Source of the DNA: Henningerozyma blattae CBS 6284
Lineage: Eukaryota > Ascomycota > Saccharomycetes > Saccharomycetales > Saccharomycetaceae
DNA length: 64,000 bases
Assembly (NCBI RefSeq): GCF_000315915.1
Contig: NC_020186.1
Span: 744,001-808,000, forward strand
Direction: 5' to 3'
Made by a program: the position numbers and the translations under genes. The notes under the pieces were generated by a model. That model saw only the letters and a list, made by a program, of their open reading frames with translations, was not told the DNA's origin and did not search any database. How positions within the stretch are numbered: position 1 is the stretch's first letter; every line of letters begins with the position of its first letter. This document shows, piece by piece, positions 28,555 to 37,107 of this stretch.

Positions 28555-30396
28555 TCATATCTTCTTCATCCATTTTATCATTAATAATGTTATTTTTTCA
28601 ATAGAATTTTTTTCATTTGCATTAAGGTTTCCATAATATTCCTTTCTTGATTTTCTATATTCAAGACGTTCAAGACGATATTCTAAAAGTTGTTCTTTAT
28701 TATTTGTATCTAATGAATATTTTTCAATAAAATCTAAGGGTTTATTGCTAGTTAATTTTCGATCATTTATCAAATATTTAAGAATCATTTTCTGATATTT
28801 CAATAATATTTGATAATCTTTTGTGGTAACTTTAGATGGTGTTTTAAACAGTGATTTCTTAAAACAATTATCCATTATAAATAAACATTTGTTCAAAGAG
28901 ATTTTAGTATTGAATAAATGATATAAATCCCCCAATAACATTTTATTATATGGAATATGGCAACTCTTGAACGTTGAATTTCTTGAACAATAATTACTAT
29001 AATAGGTTAACATCGTGTAAAAACTATCATAAGGTATCTCTCCATTAAAATCTGTTGTAGTATCCCACATCTGTATATTCCACCTAATTATTCTACACCA
29101 AGTAGAAATATTTAAATGCAAATCTGGATATCTTTTAATAATTTCTTGAATTAATTTATTAGCCTTTTCAATATTATTAGAATTATTGTAAACGTATGAT
29201 GAAAATATTGCAATTACAATGTCCGACGTTAATTCAACATCATCACAACTATCTGATAACCAATTATCTTTAAAATATTGTTCTGCCAAATCAAATCTGC
29301 CTAGTGATGTTAATGAATATATTAAAGTTGAATCGAATTCGCCAGTTCTTATAAAATGGAACAATTTACCTGATAATTTCATATCATTTGTATTCTTTTT
29401 TATATGTTCCACTATTTGAATTGGGACTTTTTCATAAACTGCTTTATAACTACTAGGTAATCGATAATAACTCGAATTATTACCTAATTTAAAAGATCGT
29501 TTGCCCTGGTTTTTAATAAACCGATGATTAATGGGTTCTATCCTCCAATTTGTTGGTAAACCACCACAATATAGCTTTAAGAAATTTATTATAGTCTTTG
29601 AATCAGGTATTTGAAATATTTCTGCGTTATATCTCTTAAGAATATACATCAAAGCTGTTGTAGCTTTTTTCAATTGGCCAGCTTTTATAAACCAAGTAAT
29701 GACTTTATTTAAATCATATAATTGAATAGGATTTAGCGGTGTTGAACTATGTTCAGCAATAGATTGAATATGAGAATTATTATTGGAATTTAAAATGGGA
29801 TGTTCGATTCGTTCTATATATATCTGATATACTTTAAAAATTAATTCAGAATGAGACTTGAATGATAGTCTATCAGAATCCTTTGGTTGAAAATGATTAT
29901 ATTTTACTAGTAAATTAATTACAATAGATAGATTCATATCATTAAGATGTTTATTAACCAATTTATTTAATGCCTTGGCATCCAAATAATGCCACTGTAT
30001 TAATTCATCAACAAATTTTTTATAATTAATGCTCGTTCCATCAGAGGTGTTGACATCATCCGTATTATTAACATTATTAGTTGATGTATAATTGGGTTGT
30101 ATCAGTTGAGATTTAAGTTCTGATTCTTTACTTAATTTTAAAAATTTTTCATAGATCGTTAAATCATTTATATTGTTTGCTTTATCGTTCTCAATATCAA
30201 AATTAGGTATATTAGCAGAAATATTTGTCGAATAACATTTAGATAATATTAAAGAACTTGGCGTATAATTGACGGTCCATGGAATATTAGTTACTAGGAA
30301 ACTATCATTAGGATTGGAAATACTTTTAAGATAATTGTTTTTATTACAATTATAATAAGGAGATCGTATGCATTGTTTGTAGCTCCTTGTTAACAT
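28555..30396 (-). CDS. AEP2: Mitochondrial Oli1 mRNA factor Aep2
   Basis: Known role: Aep2/Atp13 is a mitochondrial protein needed for stability and translation of the OLI1 (ATP9) mRNA. The 613-residue frame begins with a basic, Tyr/Ser/Asn-rich presequence (MLTRSYKQCIRSPYYNCNKN) suitable for mitochondrial import. The body is helical, with tetratricopeptide/PPR-like pairs such as LTSLGRFDLAEQYFKDNWL and IFSSYVYNNSNNIEKANKLI. It ends LLMIKWMKKI. Length is near S. cerevisiae Aep2 (580). Sequence identity is judged only moderate; the call leans on the convergent pairing with GPI12, as in YMR281W/YMR282C. The TAGGGT/AACCCT cluster about 175-225 bp upstream may regulate it. Confidence 0.85.
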   Translation of the reverse strand: MLTRSYKQCIRSPYYNCNKNNYLKSISNPNDSFLVTNIPWTVNYTPSSLILSKCYSTNISANIPNFDIENDKANNINDLTIYEKFLKLSKESELKSQLIQPNYTSTNNVNNTDDVNTSDGTSINYKKFVDELIQWHYLDAKALNKLVNKHLNDMNLSIVINLLVKYNHFQPKDSDRLSFKSHSELIFKVYQIYIERIEHPILNSNNNSHIQSIAEHSSTPLNPIQLYDLNKVITWFIKAGQLKKATTALMYILKRYNAEIFQIPDSKTIINFLKLYCGGLPTNWRIEPINHRFIKNQGKRSFKLGNNSSYYRLPSSYKAVYEKVPIQIVEHIKKNTNDMKLSGKLFHFIRTGEFDSTLIYSLTSLGRFDLAEQYFKDNWLSDSCDDVELTSDIVIAIFSSYVYNNSNNIEKANKLIQEIIKRYPDLHLNISTWCRIIRWNIQMWDTTTDFNGEIPYDSFYTMLTYYSNYCSRNSTFKSCHIPYNKMLLGDLYHLFNTKISLNKCLFIMDNCFKKSLFKTPSKVTTKDYQILLKYQKMILKYLINDRKLTSNKPLDFIEKYSLDTNNKEQLLEYRLERLEYRKSRKEYYGNLNANEKNSIEKITLLMIKWMKKI

Positions 30397-30912
30397 AATT
30401 TAGATGTACAATAAGAATTCATTAAAGTGTCTAGTTAACAGTTTGATGAACTTGGATAATAGGTTTGATTTTTCTATTATTTTAAAATTCTTTATTACAA
30501 TATAATTTATCCATGAATGATGAGATTTTTTGATTTTTTAAAGTGACAATCTTACAGCTTCTTTGGTAATAGGGTATTGAGTAACCCTACAGTAACATAA
30601 CTGCAACCCTGATAATAGGGTTAACAATAATTAAAAAAATATATTAATAAATAAGTAAATTACTCTAATCTTATAAAGTGTTACTAAAATGATAATGGAA
30701 ATTAATAATAGAATATAATATCGTATACGTAGAATAAGTAAGATAAAATGGGGTAAAAAAAGAGAATACAAATGAAAATAGATAGAGTCTATTATAAAAA
30801 AAAATCGTGTAAGTGACGGAATATGACAATAATTGATATGCGAATAAAAGAAGGTTTAAATCATTTTAATTATTTGACAAAAAAAACTTAGTATTCTAAA
30901 GAAATGAAAACC
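30397..30912. other. Intergenic AEP2-DFG5, rearrangement junction
   Basis: This is where block A (YML/YMR27x-28x genes) meets block B (YMR23x/YOR29x genes). It contains the Tbf1-like cluster listed separately and otherwise AT-rich DNA. I see no tRNA, LTR or Ty remnant that would explain the junction. Confidence 0.55.
30570..30623. promoter_or_regulatory. Cluster of four TAGGGT/AACCCT elements
   Basis: TAGGGT at 30570-30575, AACCCTA at 30583-30589, AACCCT at 30605-30610 and TAGGGTTA at 30616-30623, in both orientations within 54 bp. These match the Tbf1 site (RCCCTAA), which controls snoRNA and other genes in yeasts. They lie 175-227 bp upstream of the AEP2 ATG. Confidence 0.5.
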
Positions 30913-32265
30913 TTAAAACAACATCCAGATAGCACCACCAACTAAGATGGCCAAAACACCAGCTGTCAAAATAGCTGCACCGACTTTATCACCAGTTTTA
31001 ATATCTAAATCATTAGATAACACATTCTTACTTGTTTTATTTAGACCTGCATTTGCATCACCTTCAGAACTACCACCATCGATACTTGTATATGGAGCTG
31101 GACGATCATGAATTAATAGATTTTGGATGACTTCTAAGGCAGACATTTGTTCACCTAATCCGTAATAGCCATCATGTGTACTTGCTTGCCAATTCAACCC
31201 ACAGGTATGACCATCAGTACCACCGTTACAAGTTCTTGCAGCACCTTGTGCACTGGCTAAAATTAATGGATCGATTATATCTCTTGTAGAAGGTACTAAA
31301 ACACTTGTAAACCCTAACATACGAGAAAATAAACTCTTGAAAGATCTTTGATCATTGTTACACGTCTTTGCAGTTTGGCATGCACTTTCATACATAATAT
31401 CATCTTGAAAGAAGTATGCCTTAGCACCATTTAATAATTGAGTCACACGAGTTTCCCAAATAGATGAACCATTTGTAGCATTATACATATAGGCAGCACC
31501 TCCTAACATACAACCATTATTATAAGACCATTGATATTTAGTAATATCTGTACAATTTTCTGAAATGTCAGCACCATCATACACCTCTGCAGCATTATCC
31601 ATGTTTACATAGCCAACGCCAGTTAACCAATCAAATACGTCATTAGCAACATCTAGATATGTATTGTTACCTGTGTATCTACCTAATCTGGCAGCCATTT
31701 GGAAAAGACAAGCATTAGAGATAGTATTCTTATAATCATAACCACTATTCCAGGTAAAAATTTGCCATCTTAGACCACCACCACAATCTGCAGCGTCCCA
31801 TCTTGACCACATAGTATTGAAAACTGCTTGACCCATAGCTAACCAACCTGGACCTTCTGTAGGATTTGTAAAATTACGTTCCACAGCATCCATAACAGTC
31901 AACCCCCAAATACATTGATCATCATTACCTTCTACCATTGTTTGGTTTTGTGGGATATAATCATAATCTGGACCTGTTTGAGCAGTTAAGGCGTCAAATA
32001 AAAGATCAGCATAGGTATCGTTTTGACATAGATACCAATTTTCTAACATACCTCCAAAAGCTTCACCAGCTTCCCACCAATAATATGGAGGTTGGAACAT
32101 ACCGACTGTACCACCGTATTGAGTACCCCAGTAATAATCCAGCATACCCTTGATAATTAAAGATGTAGCACCACAAATGGACTCCTTTGAAGAAGTATCA
32201 AGGTCCATAGCGAATGTAAAAGAAACAAACGAAAGAGCCGATAGTATTAGTTCATTGAGTATCAT
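30913..32265 (-). CDS. DFG5: GPI-anchored GH76 transglycosidase-like (Dfg5/Dcw1)
   Basis: Known role: Dfg5 and Dcw1 are a synthetic-lethal pair of GPI-anchored GH76 proteins that transfer GPI-mannoproteins from the plasma membrane to wall beta-glucan. Residues 1-19 (ILNELILSALSFVSFTFA) are a signal peptide. The catalytic Asp pair D115-D116 lies in EGNDDQCIWGLTVMD. ENWYLCQNDTYADLLFDAL, AFGGMLENW and FQMAARLGRYTGNNTYLD are GH76 repeat helices. The last 20 residues (GAAILTAGVLAILVGGAIWM) are a GPI-attachment hydrophobic tail after a Ser/Asn-rich omega region. Length of 450 matches both paralogs (449 and 458). BCH1 next door equals YMR237W-YMR238W, favouring DFG5 over DCW1 (YKL046C). Confidence 0.9.
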   Translation of the reverse strand: MILNELILSALSFVSFTFAMDLDTSSKESICGATSLIIKGMLDYYWGTQYGGTVGMFQPPYYWWEAGEAFGGMLENWYLCQNDTYADLLFDALTAQTGPDYDYIPQNQTMVEGNDDQCIWGLTVMDAVERNFTNPTEGPGWLAMGQAVFNTMWSRWDAADCGGGLRWQIFTWNSGYDYKNTISNACLFQMAARLGRYTGNNTYLDVANDVFDWLTGVGYVNMDNAAEVYDGADISENCTDITKYQWSYNNGCMLGGAAYMYNATNGSSIWETRVTQLLNGAKAYFFQDDIMYESACQTAKTCNNDQRSFKSLFSRMLGFTSVLVPSTRDIIDPLILASAQGAARTCNGGTDGHTCGLNWQASTHDGYYGLGEQMSALEVIQNLLIHDRPAPYTSIDGGSSEGDANAGLNKTSKNVLSNDLDIKTGDKVGAAILTAGVLAILVGGAIWMLF

Positions 32266-32963
32266 TTGAATTAGAATTTTATTATATATATGTGATTGTT
32301 GTGGTAAGGCGTTTTTAATATTTGATCCAGTAATATTCTTATTTAATTCACCGTTCTAAAAGGCCTTCTTATTTTTTTTTTGTGTGTAGTTAAATCTCGT
32401 TGGATTAGTTTAAGTAAGCTAGAATCAAGTTCTTCTTAAACTAGTACTTGCTAAAGAATGTTATTATTTTTATTTTTTATTGTTCTTTCTTGGAAATTGT
32501 AAATTCAAGAATTCATAAATTTAGTATTTGCATCTTTAAAATCTTTCGTGTTTCGACTTTCCGAAATTGGAATTTTCGTAGCTCAGCCTTTCTCTATGCT
32601 AAAAATAACAACCAGAAATCAAGAATATTTCGAAATCTTGCTAAATCTTTAGAATGAAAAAAAAAAGGTTGAATCTCTATGAAAAGAATTTACGTTGTCA
32701 ATATATTATAATATAGGTATAAATATTTATTTAATTATATATTTAATTAGGTATTTACACTTGATGGTTCGTGATGTGGAAATAAAATAAAATTAATTAA
32801 AATTCTTAGTGTTTATGAGGAAGGAAAACGAAAAGATGCAAGCAACCAATTAAGCATGAGTTAAAATACAGTAGGGAAAAGTACAATACATCAGTAAAGG
32901 GTCAGTCTTATCTTTTTGTTAAATTTAGTTCTAGTTTTTTTAATTATTTTTTACTGACGTCAA
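32266..32963. other. Intergenic BCH1-DFG5, DFG5 promoter
   Basis: About 700 bp upstream of DFG5. An SCB word is present (listed). A CDEIII-like TTTCCGAA at 32558 is discussed among the rejected items. Otherwise AT-rich with no gene. Confidence 0.5.
32544..32550 (-). promoter_or_regulatory. SCB element (CACGAAA) upstream of DFG5
   Basis: TTTCGTG on the plus strand, that is CACGAAA on the coding strand of DFG5, 279-285 bp before its ATG. It is a perfect CRCGAAA word, followed by further TTTCG repeats. SBF regulation is inferred. Confidence 0.35.
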
Positions 32964-35351
32964 TTATACGTCAAAATAGCCGTTTGTATAATCTTTGAAG
33001 AAAGTTAGAAAGTTGTCTTCCATAAGTTTGTGAATAGATTCAGAATATCTTGCAGAGATCTCGTTTGAAACTTTAGTTAAACTCATATCTTGAACCACAA
33101 CAGCCATTGAATCCAATAGTTTGGTAGAATATTCAATATACCAGCGATGGTTCCAACAACAAACTTTAACACACAAATCAATGATACGTCTATCTAAGTC
33201 ATCCAATTTAGACACGATTTGAGAGGATGTCATATCAGATTTTGGATCCATAGATTGTAATTTGATACGTTTAACCTCTTCAATATAATATTCTAATAGT
33301 TTTCTTGCACAATCAGAGGAAAATCGTTGTGCTAAACCTTGTTGAAAGGCAGTAGCAGCTTCCGGATAATGGCCCAATCTACGAGCACATAAACCAAATA
33401 GTTCCCATTCCACAGTTAATTTGTTATACTTAGTATTTTGAGCTTCGAAATATAATTGTTCTGTTTGCCATAAAGTATAAGTTTTCAAATCCTCATATAA
33501 TAGCATGAATAGATTATCCAACCATCTTTCACACAATCTTTTTGAACGTAAACTTTGAGCTTTTCTTTCTAAACTTGAAATATTATTTTTCGTTTTTGTT
33601 AGATTTTGATCATTTATATCATCTGTTTCGTTAGGAGTACCAACATCTGTAGCCTCAGTACTATCGTTAGCACTATTGTTATTATTAGTATTATTATTAT
33701 TTTCTTGATCTGTTGAAGTATTTGTATTATGAGCAGTGGCAGAATTACTTGTTGTCTCTTTATCGATCTCTTCAGTGGTACCTTGGTATTCTTCTTCCAT
33801 GACAAAAATGTTAGATCTATATTTTAATAAAGCTTCCCAACCAGTCAATTGGACAATTTCAGTTAATAACTTATAAGCCAATTGGAAAGTAGATTTTAAA
33901 TTAGCAGCAGCTAGATTCACCAAGGCAGGATCAGCAGATTTATGTTCTTGTTGAATATCTTGAGGATTCAATGAAGAAACTTCATCTAATATAACATCTA
34001 CAGGTAATGGTAAATGAAGATTAGCATCTGATTGTATTGGTACGACTCTTTTCAAAGTATATTTTTCCTTTAATGGTGCCATAGGACAAGCATTTAATGT
34101 TAATAAAGCATTTTCTACATCATTTAACTTGATATAAACTTTCGCTAACAAATACCAAGGTCTAAATTCACTTGGAGAATAATTACAAGCAGTTTGTGCC
34201 ACTTTTTTAGCTAAAACGTAATCTTGTTTTATGTTCAATAAGAATTCCGTCTGTATGCATAATAAATCGGCAGTATAATCTAATTTATAGGGATTGTTGT
34301 TATCAATAATTGGGTTTTCCAAAGTATCATTAATTAGTTTGATAGCATCAATTTCCAGATCATTTGTCATAAAGATTCTTGCCAAGACAGATATTATTTC
34401 TGGGAATTGTTCAGATAATTTCTCCAGCATCTTACGACATTTGTCGATATTTTTAGTTAATCTAATGATTTCAATTAAAGTTTCAATTAAATAATTATTC
34501 GTTCTGGTGACATTTGTAACATGGCATGGAGCACCTAATAATGGACCTCTTTCATAAACTAAGGGGAATAAATCAATAAAAGTGTTTGAAATCTTATCAA
34601 TTTGTCCAGAAGTTAATGGATTAATGATCAAAGTTTCGACCAAATTTTGTACTTCAGATTCTTCAGCATTATCTTTCATCAACATTAAAGAACGAACGAT
34701 GGAACTAAAGAAAGTTTCAGCCCAAATCAATTCATGCAATTTGGATTGTGGCTGGATTTGTAATTGTTCACCATTAACATCCAAAATATAAGTTTGTAAT
34801 GTACCTGGGATATGAACAATAACATTAATGTCACACTTTCTAAATGTATTAAAAGTAGAAAATGAAATTCTTGCCACATTGAAATTTTTATTTTTACCAA
34901 ACCAAGCTTGCGGTTGTTCAGATATCGTATCAGCAATTGTCTTTAAAAAGATAGCAATTGATGTTGGATCAGAAGTGTCTGCACCTAAGGAATAGAAAAA
35001 AGTACCAATTTCACCTTTCAAATTATTAATAGAGTGTAGATCACTTGGTTCAGTGGCAACTCCTGATTTAGATTTCGATTCAGAACTAGATTTTTTTTTG
35101 CTATGGCCATTAGCAGTGGTATTAGAACTAATCTGAGTAGAACTCTCAGTGATAGTCACACTTCTACCATGAAGATTTGAGCCAGAATCCTTGGATCCAT
35201 TACCAGAATTTGCAGATGGGATATATTTGACCAAAGTAATCAAATCTGGGGGACCCAGGTCTTGGAATTGTGGAATCTTCTGCTTTCTTTCATTTAAAGC
35301 ATATCCAATAGCTTCTTCTTTGACTTCAGGAATAGAACCTTGGGAAAACAT
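32964..35351 (-). CDS. BCH1: ChAP family protein Bch1/Bud7 (exomer cargo adaptor)
   Basis: Known role: Bch1, Bud7, Bch2 and Chs6 (the ChAPs) form exomer with Chs5 at the trans-Golgi and export Chs3, Fus1 and others to the plasma membrane. The 795-residue protein begins EEAIGYALNERKQKIPQFQDL and LGPPDLITLVKYIP, the ChAP N-terminus that anchors on Chs5. TPR-like helices follow (ARIFMTNDLEIDAIKLINDT; FRPWYLLAKVYIKLNDVENA; LGHYPEAATAFQQGLAQRFS). The C-terminus ends DNFLTFFKDYTNGYFDV, resembling the conserved ChAP tail. An Asn/Thr-rich insert sits near 525-570 and a Ser-rich linker near 60-105. TAF9 and DFG5 flank it as at YMR237W; the ohnolog BUD7 (YOR299W) lies next to MUM3, also nearby here. 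Confidence 0.9.
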   Translation of the reverse strand: MFSQGSIPEVKEEAIGYALNERKQKIPQFQDLGPPDLITLVKYIPSANSGNGSKDSGSNLHGRSVTITESSTQISSNTTANGHSKKKSSSESKSKSGVATEPSDLHSINNLKGEIGTFFYSLGADTSDPTSIAIFLKTIADTISEQPQAWFGKNKNFNVARISFSTFNTFRKCDINVIVHIPGTLQTYILDVNGEQLQIQPQSKLHELIWAETFFSSIVRSLMLMKDNAEESEVQNLVETLIINPLTSGQIDKISNTFIDLFPLVYERGPLLGAPCHVTNVTRTNNYLIETLIEIIRLTKNIDKCRKMLEKLSEQFPEIISVLARIFMTNDLEIDAIKLINDTLENPIIDNNNPYKLDYTADLLCIQTEFLLNIKQDYVLAKKVAQTACNYSPSEFRPWYLLAKVYIKLNDVENALLTLNACPMAPLKEKYTLKRVVPIQSDANLHLPLPVDVILDEVSSLNPQDIQQEHKSADPALVNLAAANLKSTFQLAYKLLTEIVQLTGWEALLKYRSNIFVMEEEYQGTTEEIDKETTSNSATAHNTNTSTDQENNNNTNNNNSANDSTEATDVGTPNETDDINDQNLTKTKNNISSLERKAQSLRSKRLCERWLDNLFMLLYEDLKTYTLWQTEQLYFEAQNTKYNKLTVEWELFGLCARRLGHYPEAATAFQQGLAQRFSSDCARKLLEYYIEEVKRIKLQSMDPKSDMTSSQIVSKLDDLDRRIIDLCVKVCCWNHRWYIEYSTKLLDSMAVVVQDMSLTKVSNEISARYSESIHKLMEDNFLTFFKDYTNGYFDV

Positions 35352-36209
35352 TATGTATCAGTAACGATAGAGGGTATTGAAGTAAACGTGCGATTTTGTA
35401 TATGAAATATATGTATATATGTATGTATATTCACCAGAAAGAACAGATAGTGAGTGCAATAGGAATAAAAACAAAAAAAGTAAATGGAAATTTTTGGAAA
35501 CCTTTTCTAAGAGAAATTGAGTGTTAACAAATATATTTTATATGATCGGTTCTAAATATTTTTAATAAAAAATAAACGTACCCCCACAAACACAAAATTC
35601 TATATTAGCTTTAACTTATAAATGTGGAATTGGATCAATTTAACAACTCTAGTTTTTTGCTTCTTGGGTATTATTCCTCTAATTTGTCTTATTATAAAAT
35701 GATACCTTATTTACTAGTATTAGAAATTTCAATTCTTTTCAAAGTTTACTAAATATATCAGACCCTTCTTTCGTCAAGATGAATTCGCCTTGTTATGTAA
35801 ATTAGAAAATTAAAAAAAAATATTAAAAAAACAAAGGCGACACTCGTGATCACGGTGTCAGTAAAGAAGGTATAAATAAACAAACAAATAAACTAACAAA
35901 CTGACCAATTGTAAGTCAGTTATGAACAGTCAAGTTTAAGTGTAATATATATATATATAGGTATATGTATATGCTATAATTGTAAGCGGCCGTACACAGG
36001 ACTTTTCAAGAATGTGAGTTTTCATTATAACCAATTCCAAACTAAGGGCAGGAAACTCGAATTGATCTGAGTCTTGAAAAGGAGAGAGATGGCTAGCAGA
36101 GAGGAACGTTTCACGCCAAAAAAAGAGAAAAAAACTTACGTTTTCTTACTTCTCCATCATCCTATATATTACAATCTATATGAGTTGGGGAAAGTTTAAC
36201 ACTTAACAA
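35352..36209. other. Intergenic TAF9-BCH1 (858 bp)
   Basis: Unusually long for this window. Left part AT-rich; 35985-36120 is GC-richer and contains a 10 bp inverted repeat separated by 60 nt (listed). A TATATG microsatellite lies at 35945-35975. Confidence 0.5.
36002..36081 (+). repeat. Inverted repeat, 10 bp arms, 60 nt loop
   Basis: CTTTTCAAGA at 36002-36011 and TCTTGAAAAG at 36072-36081 are exact reverse complements. CTGA lies just inside the right arm and ATGTGAG just inside the left arm, loosely like the D and C boxes of a C/D snoRNA, but the C box is not canonical (RTGATGA). Confidence 0.5.
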
Positions 36210-36806
36210 TCACGTCGTAGATTTAGTCTTGTCGCTGTCAAGTTCCCATTCTTTGGCAGTTAAACAGTACTTTTCAGGTGGTAACCTAACACCCCATGTA
36301 CCCATGACTTGTGGTAAAGCCTTTTTATTTCTATCAGCAGCTAATTGCAATAATAATTCCTTTGGAGCAGTTGGTTTGAATTGGTATTGAGTTCTTGCAG
36401 CAATTGCCAACCGTATATCTTCTACTGTCAAAGTAGGACTATGGTTTGAATTGTTATTAGCAGTGCTACCACCAGACCCACCATTAGTATTTGATGCGTT
36501 AGGGTTAGCATGTTCAGCGTAATCACTATAGACTATGGCGTCTTTTAATACAGATGTGGTATATCTATGGGCAAAATCCATCAATTGCAGAGGAACTTGG
36601 TCCTCGTATTGATGGATAGATTGTGAAGCAAGTAGTAGATGTAATAGACGGACATCTCTTGGGATATCTTTCTGGTCATCTGTTTCTATCTGAGGACCAG
36701 CAGCAAATCCTTGATGGTTTGATGTGTTTTGGCTTTGTTGTGATTGAGGAGGGGATTGCTGGTTTTGGCCTGCTGATCCCGCAGATGCTGTAGTGTTTGT
36801 ACTCAT
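36210..36806 (-). CDS. TAF9: TFIID/SAGA subunit Taf9
   Basis: Known role: Taf9 (TAFII17) has a histone H3-like fold and pairs with Taf6 in TFIID and SAGA. In this 198-residue protein a Gln/Ser-rich N-terminus of about 48 residues precedes the histone fold: DIPRDVRLLHLLLASQSIHQ, YEDQVPLQLMDFAHRYTTSV, LKDAIVYSDYAEHA, then after an Asn/Gly/Ser insert LTVEDIRLAIAARTQYQFKP and PKELLLQLAADRNKKALPQV. The end (TWGVRLPPEKYCLTAKEWEL) matches yeast Taf9. It is longer than S. cerevisiae (157) through the two low-complexity pieces. It lies next to BCH1, as at YMR236W. Confidence 0.95.
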   Translation of the reverse strand: MSTNTTASAGSAGQNQQSPPQSQQSQNTSNHQGFAAGPQIETDDQKDIPRDVRLLHLLLASQSIHQYEDQVPLQLMDFAHRYTTSVLKDAIVYSDYAEHANPNASNTNGGSGGSTANNNSNHSPTLTVEDIRLAIAARTQYQFKPTAPKELLLQLAADRNKKALPQVMGTWGVRLPPEKYCLTAKEWELDSDKTKSTT

Positions 36807-36948
36807 GCTACAGAGATACTAATAAGTCTTGATTGATCTTTTATTCATTCGTTTGTTTAGCAGATTTCATATCTTATTTTTTATCTTTTAAAATTTCATT
36901 AGTTAGAAATTTCTTATTGTGTGCGGGTAACGATGAAAATGACAGTAA

Positions 36949-36989
<41 letters not shown>

Positions 36990-37107
36990 AAAAAATAATG
37001 ATACTAAAGAAATATAATAAAATAGAAATAGAATTGATATAACAGACATTTAAAGGTATTGGTTTACAAAAAATTGTTTGAAAGATATATTTCTCTACAT
37101 AATAATT
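36807..37107. other. Intergenic MUM3-TAF9 with (TAA)12
   Basis: TAF9 promoter and MUM3 3' region, with a perfect TAA run at 36951-36987. Nothing else recognised. Confidence 0.6.
36951..36987 (+). repeat. (TAA)12 microsatellite
   Basis: Twelve perfect TAA units in the TAF9 upstream region. Confidence 0.95.

Noticed and set aside
32549..32565. Second CDEIII-like motif (TGTTTCGACTTTCCGAA)
   Set aside because: No CDEI nearby and the intervening DNA is not the pure AT block of CDEII; it lies in the DFG5 promoter.
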